Of a DNA stretch of 64,000 nt, positions 35,388 to 42,870 are shown in pieces; positions within the stretch are counted from its first letter, which is position 1; every line of letters starts with the position of its first letter. Both the position numbers and the translations under genes were made by a program. Origin of the DNA: Rhodococcus ruber (GTDB taxonomy: Bacteria > Actinomycetota > Actinomycetes > Mycobacteriales > Mycobacteriaceae); assembly GCF_027270735.1 (NCBI RefSeq), contig NZ_JAPWIJ010000002.1, forward strand, positions 124,001 to 188,000, given 5' to 3'. The notes under the pieces were generated by a model that ran no database searches, was not told the DNA's origin, and worked only from the letters and a program-made list of their open reading frames with translations.

Positions 35388-36670
35388 TCCGTACTATTGC
35401 AGCACTGATCGGCCTCACGGTCACCCTCCCCGTCGACCTCGCGGCGGTGGGGGTGGCGGCGCTGCGCGGTACCCGGCCCGTCACCGATCGAACCCATTCA
35501 CCCAGAACGATTCTGATCAGTGGCGGGAAGATGACCAAGGCCCTGCAACTCGCACGGTCGTTCCATCTCGCCGGCCACCGGGTGATTCTGGTGGAGTCCA
35601 CGAAATACCGCTGGACCGGACATCGTTTCTCCCGCGCCGTCGACCGCTTCCATTGCATTCCCGACCCGGGAGATCCGGGATACGCTCAGGCCCTGCTGGA
35701 CATCGTTCGCCGCGAGGGGGTCGACGTCTTCGTGCCCGTGGCCAGCCCGGCCGCGAGCATTCACGACGCCGACGCACGTACGCTCCTCGATGCGCACTGC
35801 GAGGTGATCCACGGCGATGCGGACATCGTGCGAATGGTGGACGACAAGTCCCGATTCTCCGAGCACGCAGCGTCATTGGGACTACGTGTTCCCCACTTCG
35901 AACGCATCACCGACCCCGCCCAGATCGACGAGTTCGAGTTTGCGCCGGGTCGTGAGTACATCCTCAAGCGGATCTCGTACAACCCTGTCGGTCGAATGGA
36001 TCTGACGCGACTGACGGCGCACACGCCGGAGCGCAACTCCTCGTTCGCCCGGAGCCTGCACATCACCGAGGACGACCCGTGGATTCTGCAGGAATTCATC
36101 GCCGGACAGGAGTACTGCACGCACGGCACTGTGCGCGATGGTCGCTTGCAGGTGTACGGCTGCTGCGTGTCGTCTGCCTTCCAGGTCAACTACGCCATGG
36201 TCGACAAGCCCGAAATCCTCAGCTGGGTACACACATTCGTCTCCTCGCTCGACACCACCGGGCAGCTGTCGTTCGACTTCATCGAGTCCGCTGCCGACGG
36301 CCGGATCTACGCCATCGAATGCAATCCACGCACCCACTCGGCCATCACGATGTTCTACGACCACCCCGATCTGGCTGCGGCGTACCTCGACGACGATCAT
36401 CCGATGATCGTGCCGCGTCCGACGGCCCGGCCGACGTACTGGATCTACCACGAGCTGTGGCGACTTCTCACCGAAGGCAATCGAGTGGCCCGGCTCCGCA
36501 CCGTTTTCCGGGGCAAGGACGCAATCCTGACCGGATGGGATCCGCTGCCGTACCTGCTGGTGCACCATCTGCAGATTCCATCCCTGCTGTTGCGCAATCT
36601 CGCGGCGCGCCGCGGCTGGTCTCGTATCGACTTCAATATCGGCAAGCTCGTGGAGAACGGAGGCGACTGA
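35384..36670 (+). CDS. mysC: ATP-grasp ligase forming mycosporine-glycine
   Basis: 428 residues. A hydrophobic N-terminal segment (about 5-27) could tether the enzyme to the membrane. Then comes a pre-ATP-grasp region with TILISGGKMTKALQLARSFHLAGHRVI and the MysC-typical STKYRWTGHRFSRAVDRFHCIP. The ATP-grasp core has the lysine in EYILKRISYNPVGRMD, WILQEFIAGQEYCTH and the metal site IYAIECNPRTHSAITMF (Glu and Asn). MysC joins an amino acid, normally glycine, to 4-deoxygadusol. It overlaps both neighbours (ATGA before, TGATG after). Confidence 0.92.
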   Translation: MIRTIAALIGLTVTLPVDLAAVGVAALRGTRPVTDRTHSPRTILISGGKMTKALQLARSFHLAGHRVILVESTKYRWTGHRFSRAVDRFHCIPDPGDPGYAQALLDIVRREGVDVFVPVASPAASIHDADARTLLDAHCEVIHGDADIVRMVDDKSRFSEHAASLGLRVPHFERITDPAQIDEFEFAPGREYILKRISYNPVGRMDLTRLTAHTPERNSSFARSLHITEDDPWILQEFIAGQEYCTHGTVRDGRLQVYGCCVSSAFQVNYAMVDKPEILSWVHTFVSSLDTTGQLSFDFIESAADGRIYAIECNPRTHSAITMFYDHPDLAAAYLDDDHPMIVPRPTARPTYWIYHELWRLLTEGNRVARLRTVFRGKDAILTGWDPLPYLLVHHLQIPSLLLRNLAARRGWSRIDFNIGKLVENGGD

Positions 36671-37692
36671 TGGCACTGTCGGTCCTGGTACTCGTCGGAT
36701 CCTCGGTGGACGAATTCCACTGCGATCTGTCCCGGGTGTACGCGGGGGGATTTCTCGACGCGCTCGGGAGCGATCCGGCGTACCGGGTCGAGGTAGCGTT
36801 CGTCTCGCCCGGTGGGATGTGGAGCTTCCCCGACGGCATCGATACCGCCAGTGTGGCTGCGGCGCAGCAGATGCACCTGGCACAGGCAGTGGACATCATG
36901 TCCGCGTGGCACTTCGACGTCATGGTGCCGCAGATGTTCTGCCTGCCCGGCATGACGACCTACCGCAGCCTGTTCGATCTGATGGACGTGCCGTACGTGG
37001 GCAACACCCCGGACGTCATGTCCATGACAGCGGACAAGGCACTGGCCCGTGCCGTCGTCGCCGCTGCCGGAGTCGCCGTCCCTGCCGGCGTGGTGGTGCG
37101 CAGTTCCAGGACGGTCGATCTCGAATTGCCCGTCGTAGTCAAGCCCGTCGACTCGGACAACTCGATGGGAGTCACGCTGGTCGAGGACGACGACTCTCTG
37201 GCACCCGCGATCCACGACGCGCTGGCGTATTCGTCTGCCGCACTGGTGGAGTCGTACATCCCGCTCGGGCGTGAGGTTCGCTGCGGCATCATCGCGATGG
37301 ACGGTGAGCTGGTGTGTCTTCCCCTGGAGGAGTACGCGGTCGACTCCGTGCGGACGAGTGCCGACAAGTTGAATCGGACAGCGGACGGGGATCTGTACCT
37401 TGTCGCGAAGCAGCAGACCAAGGCGTGGATGGTCGACACCTCGGATCCGATCACCGAGAAGGTCTGGGCGGCAGCGCGATCGTGCTATCGATCGCTCGGC
37501 TGCCGGCACTACGGGCTGTTCGATTTTCGCATCGATCCGGACGGGGAACCCTGGTTCCTCGAGGCCGGTCTCTACTGCTCGTACTCGCCCTCGAGTGTGC
37601 TTGCGGTGATGGCCGCGGCAGCGGACATCACGATCGACCGCTTGTTCGCGCACTCGCTCGCGGAACTATCGGTGAAGGAGTCGGCGTCATGA
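36670..37692 (+). CDS. mysD: D-Ala-D-Ala ligase-like ATP-grasp enzyme forming the imino MAA
   Basis: 340 residues with the D-alanine-D-alanine ligase fold: DVPYVGNTPDVMSMTADKALARAV (about 108-131), the ATP-binding lysine in LPVVVKPVDSDNSMGVTLV, and the C-terminal metal site YGLFDFRIDPDGEPWFLEAGLYCSYSPSSV. There Glu-Ala-Gly-Leu replaces the E-x-N of true Ddl, as in MysD. MysD adds a second amino acid to mycosporine-glycine to give disubstituted MAAs such as shinorine or porphyra-334. Which amino acid is used cannot be read here. The start (36670) overlaps the mysC stop. Confidence 0.9.
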   Translation: MALSVLVLVGSSVDEFHCDLSRVYAGGFLDALGSDPAYRVEVAFVSPGGMWSFPDGIDTASVAAAQQMHLAQAVDIMSAWHFDVMVPQMFCLPGMTTYRSLFDLMDVPYVGNTPDVMSMTADKALARAVVAAAGVAVPAGVVVRSSRTVDLELPVVVKPVDSDNSMGVTLVEDDDSLAPAIHDALAYSSAALVESYIPLGREVRCGIIAMDGELVCLPLEEYAVDSVRTSADKLNRTADGDLYLVAKQQTKAWMVDTSDPITEKVWAAARSCYRSLGCRHYGLFDFRIDPDGEPWFLEAGLYCSYSPSSVLAVMAAAADITIDRLFAHSLAELSVKESAS

Positions 37693-38441
37693 CGCTGGGA
37701 ATGGAACTCCGCAGTCTGGATCTGGACTCGACTTCGGTCGACGAATTGCGAACGCTGTTGGCCGAACACGGTGTACTGATCCTGCGAGAACAGCCCATGG
37801 ACGACGAGCGCTTCCTGACGTTTCTGCGTCGGTTCGGCGATCCGATGTTCACCGAGGGCGAGACTCCGGTCCCGGGATTTCCCGACCTGAACGTCGTCAG
37901 CAATATCGGCCGCAGCACGCCGCCGAAGTCGACGTTCCACGTCGATACGACGTATGTGCCGAATCCTCCCGCTTACACCGCATTACGAGCTGTGTCCGTA
38001 CCGACCGCCGGCGGCAGCACCCAGTTCAGCGACCAGTACACGGCGTACGAGACGCTGCCTGCGGCAGTGAAGGAGGACCTGGCGGGACGCATGGTGACGC
38101 ATCGGGTGACCGGGGTGGCGTCGGACACCGATTCCTCTGCCGAACATCCCTTGTTCGCAGTACATCCCGTGTCCGGCCGCACTGCTCTCGCGCTCTCTGC
38201 ACCCGCCCGATGCGTCGCGATCACCGGAATGAACTCCGAGGAGGCGAGCGAGACCATCCGATACCTGTTCGAGCACTCCACTCGAGCAGAGAACGTCGTG
38301 CAGCACTCGTGGGCCCCCGACGATCTGGTGATGTGGGACAACCGATGTGTGATGCATCGGGCAGACCACAGCGGGGTGGTCGGAAACAGGGTGATGCACC
38401 GCGGAATGATCGCGAATGCGGAGAACGCGTCGGTTATGTGA
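37689..38441 (+). CDS. TauD/TfdA-type Fe(II)/2-oxoglutarate dioxygenase, probable MAA tailoring enzyme
   Basis: 250 residues. The iron-binding facial triad is visible as His84-x-Asp86 (FHVDTTYVPNPP) and His223 (VMHRADHS), with the 2-oxoglutarate arginine Arg238 (MHRGMI). N-terminal VLILREQPMDDERFLTFLRRFGDP is TauD-like. The start overlaps mysD by ATGA, making it the last coupled gene of the MAA operon. The known cyanobacterial tailoring oxygenase MysH, which makes palythines, belongs to a different (PhyH) subgroup. A TauD-type enzyme here could hydroxylate, decarboxylate or N-dealkylate the MAA. That function is inference. Confidence 0.88.
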   Translation: MTLGMELRSLDLDSTSVDELRTLLAEHGVLILREQPMDDERFLTFLRRFGDPMFTEGETPVPGFPDLNVVSNIGRSTPPKSTFHVDTTYVPNPPAYTALRAVSVPTAGGSTQFSDQYTAYETLPAAVKEDLAGRMVTHRVTGVASDTDSSAEHPLFAVHPVSGRTALALSAPARCVAITGMNSEEASETIRYLFEHSTRAENVVQHSWAPDDLVMWDNRCVMHRADHSGVVGNRVMHRGMIANAENASVM

Positions 38442-38491
38442 CCGACGACTCAAAGAGTTGCCGGCTCGCCTCCGGCCCGGACAATCGAGTC

Positions 38492-39217
38492 ATGACCTCC
38501 CCCCTGTCGATCAGCCGCGACACAGCCATCGGTGCCGAAGCTCGTCTGTCCTGGATCCTTTCCGGACTCGCGGGGATGGTGGGCGCAGTGGCGTTCCTGC
38601 ACTCCGCCGGCTATTTCGTGACCTTCATGACCGGTAACACCGAACGTGCGGTCGTCGGCCACTTCGGACACCCGGAAGGCAAAGAGGTTGCACCAGGCGC
38701 TTCGCCGTGGGCGGCGCTGGCCCTGATGGGGTCGTTTCTCGCGGGTGTGGTGATCTCGTCGATCTGCCGGCGGCGCTACTGGTCGAACCATCCGCATGGA
38801 GCGACCGTGCTGACCACCATTGCACTCGCCGCAGCAGGGCTGATCGACATCGCCATCTCCGGCTGGTCTTCGGCAAACGTGAACTTCTACCCGATTCTGT
38901 TGGTGGCCTTCGCCCTCGGCGCTCTCAACACCGCGTTCACGAAGAAGGAAGAGACGTACATCCCACTCAGCTACGTCACCGGAACGTTGGTCAAACTCGG
39001 CCAAGGCATAGAGCGCCATCTGTTCGGGGGCGGAACGCACTACGACTGGCTTTGCTACACAGCCCTTCTCGGGTCGTTCGCACTGGGTGGGGTAGTCGGC
39101 GCTTTCATCGGCGTCGTCATCACCGGACCGCAGGTATTGCTTCTCACGGCACTGATCAGCTTCGGCGCGACGATCTTCACGTTCACCCACACCGAGCGTA
39201 AGTCCCTGCTGGGCTGA
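38492..39217 (+). CDS. DUF1275/YoaK-family membrane protein
   Basis: 241 residues with six or so membrane helices. The family signature is the N-terminal GMVGAVAFLHSAGYFVTFMTGNTERAVVG, where DUF1275 proteins carry a conserved MTGN, and the later GALNTAFTKKEETYIPLSYVTGTLVKLGQGI. No transport function is established for the family. It begins 50 bp after the TauD gene on the same strand without an obvious terminator between them, so it may be part of the MAA transcript. An export role for the sunscreen is conceivable but speculative. It is convergent with a TetR gene 12 bp away. Confidence 0.85.
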   Translation: MTSPLSISRDTAIGAEARLSWILSGLAGMVGAVAFLHSAGYFVTFMTGNTERAVVGHFGHPEGKEVAPGASPWAALALMGSFLAGVVISSICRRRYWSNHPHGATVLTTIALAAAGLIDIAISGWSSANVNFYPILLVAFALGALNTAFTKKEETYIPLSYVTGTLVKLGQGIERHLFGGGTHYDWLCYTALLGSFALGGVVGAFIGVVITGPQVLLLTALISFGATIFTFTHTERKSLLG

Positions 39218-39229
39218 CCCTGTGCGCCG

Positions 39230-39844
39230 CTAATCCGCGATCAGCGGTGAAGTTTCTACGACTGTGCGCAGCATCTGCTCCACCAGCGACCGGGGCAGGC
39301 GTGATCCGATCAGCACTTGACGCTGAATCAGACCCTCGATCATGACGACCAATGTCTCGGCTTCCGCCTGCGGGTCCTGGGAGTCCAGCGAGGCGACGAT
39401 CCATTGGGTGTAGGTGACGAATGCGCCGCGCTGAGTGTCGAACAACTCCCTGACTTCGCGATCATGCTGAGCCTCCCCGAGCATGATGGCCCTGGCAATC
39501 ACCCGCTTGGCTGCGTCGCCCGTCGTCATCGCTTGGATGAAATCGACGATTCGGGTCACCACAACGTCCACGGTCAGTGGTTTGACGTCGACCAGACTGC
39601 CGAACGTCGCCCCGGCAATCTCGAAGTCGCGGGCGAACAGTTGCCCCAGCGCCAGGTGCAGCAGGCGGCTTCGAGTGGGCGCGTGATAGTTCACCGATCC
39701 TGGGCCGAGGCCTGCCGCTTCGTCCACGGCCCGATGCGTCAGCCCACGAAATCCTTTGGTGGCCAGCACTTCGATCGCGGCTGTCGCGATCTCGTCGCGC
39801 CGCCGCACTCTGGATGCGTCGTCCTTGGGAGTGGCGGGACTCAT
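39230..39844 (-). CDS. TetR-family regulator (PhlH-like by context)
   Basis: 204 residues. The N-terminal helix-turn-helix reads RRRDEIATAAIEVLATKGFRGLTHRAVDEAAGLGPGSVNYHAPTRSRLLHLAL. The G-P-G-S-V-N-Y-H-A recognition helix deviates from the usual G-x-x-Y-Y/H-F but keeps the TetR pattern. The C-terminal domain is helical with a ligand pocket. It is divergent from a PhlG-like hydrolase with a 16-bp palindrome between them. In Pseudomonas, the TetR protein PhlH controls phlG in the same way, so I infer that it represses the hydrolase and senses an acylphenol-like compound. Confidence 0.85.
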   Translation of the reverse strand: MSPATPKDDASRVRRRDEIATAAIEVLATKGFRGLTHRAVDEAAGLGPGSVNYHAPTRSRLLHLALGQLFARDFEIAGATFGSLVDVKPLTVDVVVTRIVDFIQAMTTGDAAKRVIARAIMLGEAQHDREVRELFDTQRGAFVTYTQWIVASLDSQDPQAEAETLVVMIEGLIQRQVLIGSRLPRSLVEQMLRTVVETSPLIAD

Positions 39845-39896
39845 ACCGGGCACTCTACTGCCAGGTCGTTGACATTCTCCGAGCCCTCGACCTACT

Positions 39897-39912
39897 CTCA
39901 ACAAACGTTGAG
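39897..39912. promoter_or_regulatory. Probable TetR operator
   Basis: Perfect 6-bp arms CTCAAC (39897-39902) and GTTGAG (39907-39912) around AAAC. It lies in the 80-bp gap between the divergent tetR and hydrolase genes and ends directly before the hydrolase's GGGGGAG ribosome site. It could control both promoters. Confidence 0.6.
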
Positions 39913-39924
39913 CATGGGGGAGAA

Positions 39925-40857
39925 ATGAACCGGAAACCGACACGGCGTCAGGTCGTCGTGGGTACCGCAGCAGCGGTGACCGCGGCCGTCCTCGGGTCTG
40001 CATCGAGGGCAGCCGCGGCACCAGCACTGGGGTCTGCAGACGAATGCGGTGAGCGTTACCAGGGCTATCGCGACGCCGATCGACATCGGCCGTACGCCCA
40101 CTACATGGCAGCGCGAACGACTCCGGCACCGACCGTGGTGGCCGATACCTACGCGGGCCCCCCGATCTCATCCAACGCGGTACCCGGATTCGACTCCATC
40201 ACAACCGATCTCGCCCCTACCGGGTACTCCGGAATCGAGACCGGATACGGGCAGCGAGCCGACGGGGTGACGTTCGTGGCGGTGCGCACCGTGATGCCTC
40301 GGGTGACCGCGGCGATGTGGGACTGGTGGTTCGGATGGCATTCCTCCGAACCCGCCCGCTACAAGCTGTGGCATCCCGATGCTCACCTGTACGCCGCTCT
40401 CGCGGAGGATCGGACTGCACTCGACATACCCGACAAGGCCAAGTACGTCGGCAACACGACGTTCGTGGACGAGTACGTCGGCCCGAAACTGCAGCAACTG
40501 GGGATCGGTTTTCGTGATCCGATTGCGCACGGCTTCGACGTTCCCTCGGATCAGACGATCGTGTTCGGCCGAGTGGGAAGCTCCATCGCACCGGTGGACC
40601 TGGGTTGGCTGGCCCATCAGGTCAGACCCGTCGACGGTGGTGCCGAAATGCGCAGTCGCTTCTACCTGAACCTGCGCGGGTTGCACGTACCGGACGTGAA
40701 GCAGGCGGCGTGCGCCGTCCGCCGGGGACCGTCGGTGGATCCGACCGACCTCGTACTCGGGCTCGATCTCGCCCGAGATCTGATGCTGCACTGCGGACAG
40801 GAGATGAACCACCTCGCCGGCTTCCTACCGGAGCTGTACGCGGAGTTCCGCAGCTAG
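39925..40857 (+). CDS. PhlG-like (DAPG hydrolase family) protein with twin-arginine signal
   Basis: 310 residues. N-terminal TRRQVVVGTAAAV resembles a Tat signal followed by an Ala-rich stretch, with cleavage after about residue 33. The body carries WDWWFGWHSSEPARYKLWHPDAHLY (about 131-155), the hallmark zinc-site region of 2,4-diacetylphloroglucinol hydrolase PhlG, plus GLHVPDVKQAACAVRRG and a C-terminal CGQEMNHLAGFLPELY. PhlG cleaves a C-C bond between an acetyl group and an aromatic ring. Export through Tat is unusual for this family and would place the enzyme outside the cell. Regulated by the divergent TetR, I infer. Confidence 0.8.
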   Translation: MNRKPTRRQVVVGTAAAVTAAVLGSASRAAAAPALGSADECGERYQGYRDADRHRPYAHYMAARTTPAPTVVADTYAGPPISSNAVPGFDSITTDLAPTGYSGIETGYGQRADGVTFVAVRTVMPRVTAAMWDWWFGWHSSEPARYKLWHPDAHLYAALAEDRTALDIPDKAKYVGNTTFVDEYVGPKLQQLGIGFRDPIAHGFDVPSDQTIVFGRVGSSIAPVDLGWLAHQVRPVDGGAEMRSRFYLNLRGLHVPDVKQAACAVRRGPSVDPTDLVLGLDLARDLMLHCGQEMNHLAGFLPELYAEFRS

Positions 40858-41429
40858 TGCCCCAGAAACACCTTGGCCAACACGATCAGCGCAGCAACCG
40901 TAGCCGTGACCAGTCCACCGAGGAGTGCACGGAAGGTCAACGGGTTGCCGCGAATTCGCTCCGTGACCATCTGGATCGTAGCGATGCGCACCACGATGAC
41001 ACCACCGGCCAGTAGTTCCGACCACTGTGCCGGAATCACCGACAGCCAGCCGAGGGCAAGCATCAGCGCGGGGACGGTGCCGGAACTCAGGATGGGGACG
41101 GCATCCCGAAGTTCCTCGACGGCCTTGAACTTGCGTTGGTCGTCGGTGGCATCTCCGTGCGCCTCGGGTATCTGGCTACTGGCCACGAAATCGGCGAACA
41201 CGTGCGCCAGAAACGTCGTCCCTGCCGTAGCCAGCACCAAGACCGCAGCTGTTCCGTGTTCGATCGAACCGGGCGTGGACGCCGCGACCGCCGCGAGGAT
41301 GAGGATGTTTCCGTAGACGTAGGCAGAGAGCCTCCTGGCTGCCCGCGCGGGCTCGAGGGGACCACCCGCACGGGTCACCAACCGGCGGTACAACCGGGTT
41401 CTGCGAATACGGGGCTCGGCGTCGGTCAT
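40854..41429 (-). CDS. Integral membrane protein of unknown function
   Basis: 191 residues. A basic N-terminus (RIRRTRLYRRLVTRAGG) is followed by about five hydrophobic helices (about 38-58, 63-85, 110-130, 135-150, 168-190). Helix 2-3 contains TTFLAHVFADFVAS, with His and Asp inside the membrane, as seen in several actinobacterial VIT1-like or DUF membrane proteins. I do not recognise a specific family. Its stop codon overlaps that of the convergent PhlG-like gene (shared CTAG at 40854-40857). It is followed upstream by a pirin gene read in the same direction after a 28-bp gap. Confidence 0.7.
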   Translation of the reverse strand: MTDAEPRIRRTRLYRRLVTRAGGPLEPARAARRLSAYVYGNILILAAVAASTPGSIEHGTAAVLVLATAGTTFLAHVFADFVASSQIPEAHGDATDDQRKFKAVEELRDAVPILSSGTVPALMLALGWLSVIPAQWSELLAGGVIVVRIATIQMVTERIRGNPLTFRALLGGLVTATVAALIVLAKVFLGH

Positions 41430-41457
41430 GCACCGAATCGTCGCACGGCCGCTGTCT

Positions 41458-42393
41458 TCACTCCACAGGAACGCCGAGCCTACCCGCCTGGTAGTCCTCG
41501 AACGCCTGCAGCACTTCGGATTTGGTGTTCATGACGAACGGGCCGGCCATTGCAACCGGTTCCCGGATCGGCCTGCCACCGAGAACGAACACCTCCAGCG
41601 ACTCCCCCACCCCCGAGGCGGACATCTCTATGGTGTCGCCGCGACCGAACAGCGCCGTCTGCCCCATCCGGATCGGACGCTTCTCTGCACCCACGGTGCC
41701 CTCGCCTGCGAGAACATAGACCACAGCGTTGTAATCCGGGTTCCACGGCAGCGTCAGTGCCGCGCCCGGGGCAACGGTACTGTGCGAGAGCGCAATCGGG
41801 GTGTAGGTCGAACCCGGCCCCTGCATGCCCGCGATCTCGCCGGCAATGACGCGCACCAGTGCACCGCCGTCCGGACTCGACGCCAGGGCCACCTTGCTAC
41901 CGGTGATGTCCTGGTAGCGCGGGTGCGCCATCTTGTTCTCCCGCGGCAGGTTGACCCAGAGCTGAACACCGTGAAACAGCCCGCCCGACAAAACCAGATG
42001 CTCCGGCGGGGCCTCGATGTGCAGAATCCCCCCACCTGCCGTCATCCATTGAGTGTCGCCGCCGCTGATGATGCCGCCGCCGCCGTGAGAGTCCTTGTGC
42101 TCCATGATCCCATCGATCATGTAGGTCACGGTCTCGAATCCGCGGTGCGGATGCCACGGCGTGCCCTTCGGTTCACCGGGCGCGTAGTTCACCTCGCCCA
42201 TCTGATCCATGTGGATGAACGGGTCGAGGGACGACATGTCCAGCCCTGCAAAAGCGCGGCGGACCGGAAAACCCTCCCCTTCGTACCCCGTCGGAGCCGT
42301 CGTGACGGACCGGACCGGCCGGGGTACGGCGGTGGCGTCGGGCATGGGGATTCGGGGCAACGTGAGGATGTTGTCGACCGTCACTGCGGGCAT
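41458..42393 (-). CDS. Pirin-family protein (quercetinase-like bicupin)
   Basis: 311 residues, two cupin domains. The N-terminal metal site is recognisable in GTPWHPHRGFETVTYMIDG with a later HKDSHGGGGIISGGDTQWMTAGGGILHIE (the His-x-His ... His ... Glu set of pirins), and VYVLAGEGTVG belongs to the C-terminal cupin. Pirins act as quercetin 2,3-dioxygenases or redox-responsive proteins. The ATG has AAAGGGAAG upstream. A perfect palindrome 19-38 bases before the ATG (42412-42431) suggests repression by a MarR/HxlR-type regulator encoded elsewhere. The membrane-protein gene is 28 bp downstream, perhaps cotranscribed. Confidence 0.92.
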   Translation of the reverse strand: MPAVTVDNILTLPRIPMPDATAVPRPVRSVTTAPTGYEGEGFPVRRAFAGLDMSSLDPFIHMDQMGEVNYAPGEPKGTPWHPHRGFETVTYMIDGIMEHKDSHGGGGIISGGDTQWMTAGGGILHIEAPPEHLVLSGGLFHGVQLWVNLPRENKMAHPRYQDITGSKVALASSPDGGALVRVIAGEIAGMQGPGSTYTPIALSHSTVAPGAALTLPWNPDYNAVVYVLAGEGTVGAEKRPIRMGQTALFGRGDTIEMSASGVGESLEVFVLGGRPIREPVAMAGPFVMNTKSEVLQAFEDYQAGRLGVPVE

Positions 42394-42411
42394 GGCTTCC
42401 CTTTCGGCTTG

Positions 42412-42431
42412 GTAGTTGACTCTGCAACTAC
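42412..42431. promoter_or_regulatory. Palindromic operator of the pirin gene
   Basis: Perfect 7-bp arms GTAGTTG (42412-42418) and CAACTAC (42425-42431) are separated by ACTCTG. TAGTTG-type palindromes in front of pirin or quinone-reductase genes are typical targets of MarR/DUF24 redox regulators. No such regulator gene is adjacent, so control would be in trans. Confidence 0.65.
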
Positions 42432-42473
42432 TAGTCGAGCTCAACCTACCGATGCACCACGGTATTCCCGCCG

Positions 42474-42815
42474 TCAGCGCTGCTGGTCGGCCAGCCACTG
42501 CCGGATCTCGTCGGTGGGCTGCTCGACGATGTCGTCGAATTCCGAGTGCTTGCCCACGAACGCCTCCACCAAGGGACAGATCGGGACGATGCGCTTGGCG
42601 TCGGCCCTGGTGGCGTCGAGTGCCTGCTGCACGAGAATCGTTGCCAGACCACGTCCGCCGAATGCCGCGTCCACCTCGGTGTGGAAGAAGATGCGTCGCG
42701 CATGCTCGTCGTCGACGAACTCGGTGAAGCCGACCTGCGTGCCGTCGACCGAGACGGTGAAACGATCCGCCTGCTGGGTGATCTCTACCTCGGCACCGGT
42801 TTTGTCGACCGTCAT
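42474..42815 (-). CDS. Small GNAT-like N-acetyltransferase (YjdJ type)
   Basis: 113 residues with the minimal GNAT core: FTEFVDDEHARRIFFHTEVDAAFGGRGLATILVQQALDATRADAKRIVPICPLVEAFVGKH. The acetyl-CoA loop is the GGRGLA segment (about 54-59). This short form belongs to the Gcn5-related PF14542 group. Substrate unknown; similar proteins occur singly in most actinobacteria. The C-terminus VEQPTDEIRQWLADQQ resembles the usual tail of the group. It sits alone between the pirin and GH16 genes. Confidence 0.85.
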   Translation of the reverse strand: MTVDKTGAEVEITQQADRFTVSVDGTQVGFTEFVDDEHARRIFFHTEVDAAFGGRGLATILVQQALDATRADAKRIVPICPLVEAFVGKHSEFDDIVEQPTDEIRQWLADQQR

Positions 42816-42870
42816 TGCGCGCTCCTCGCTCCTCGTGAACGCGCATCCCCGGCTGCGGTGCGCGGCTGGA

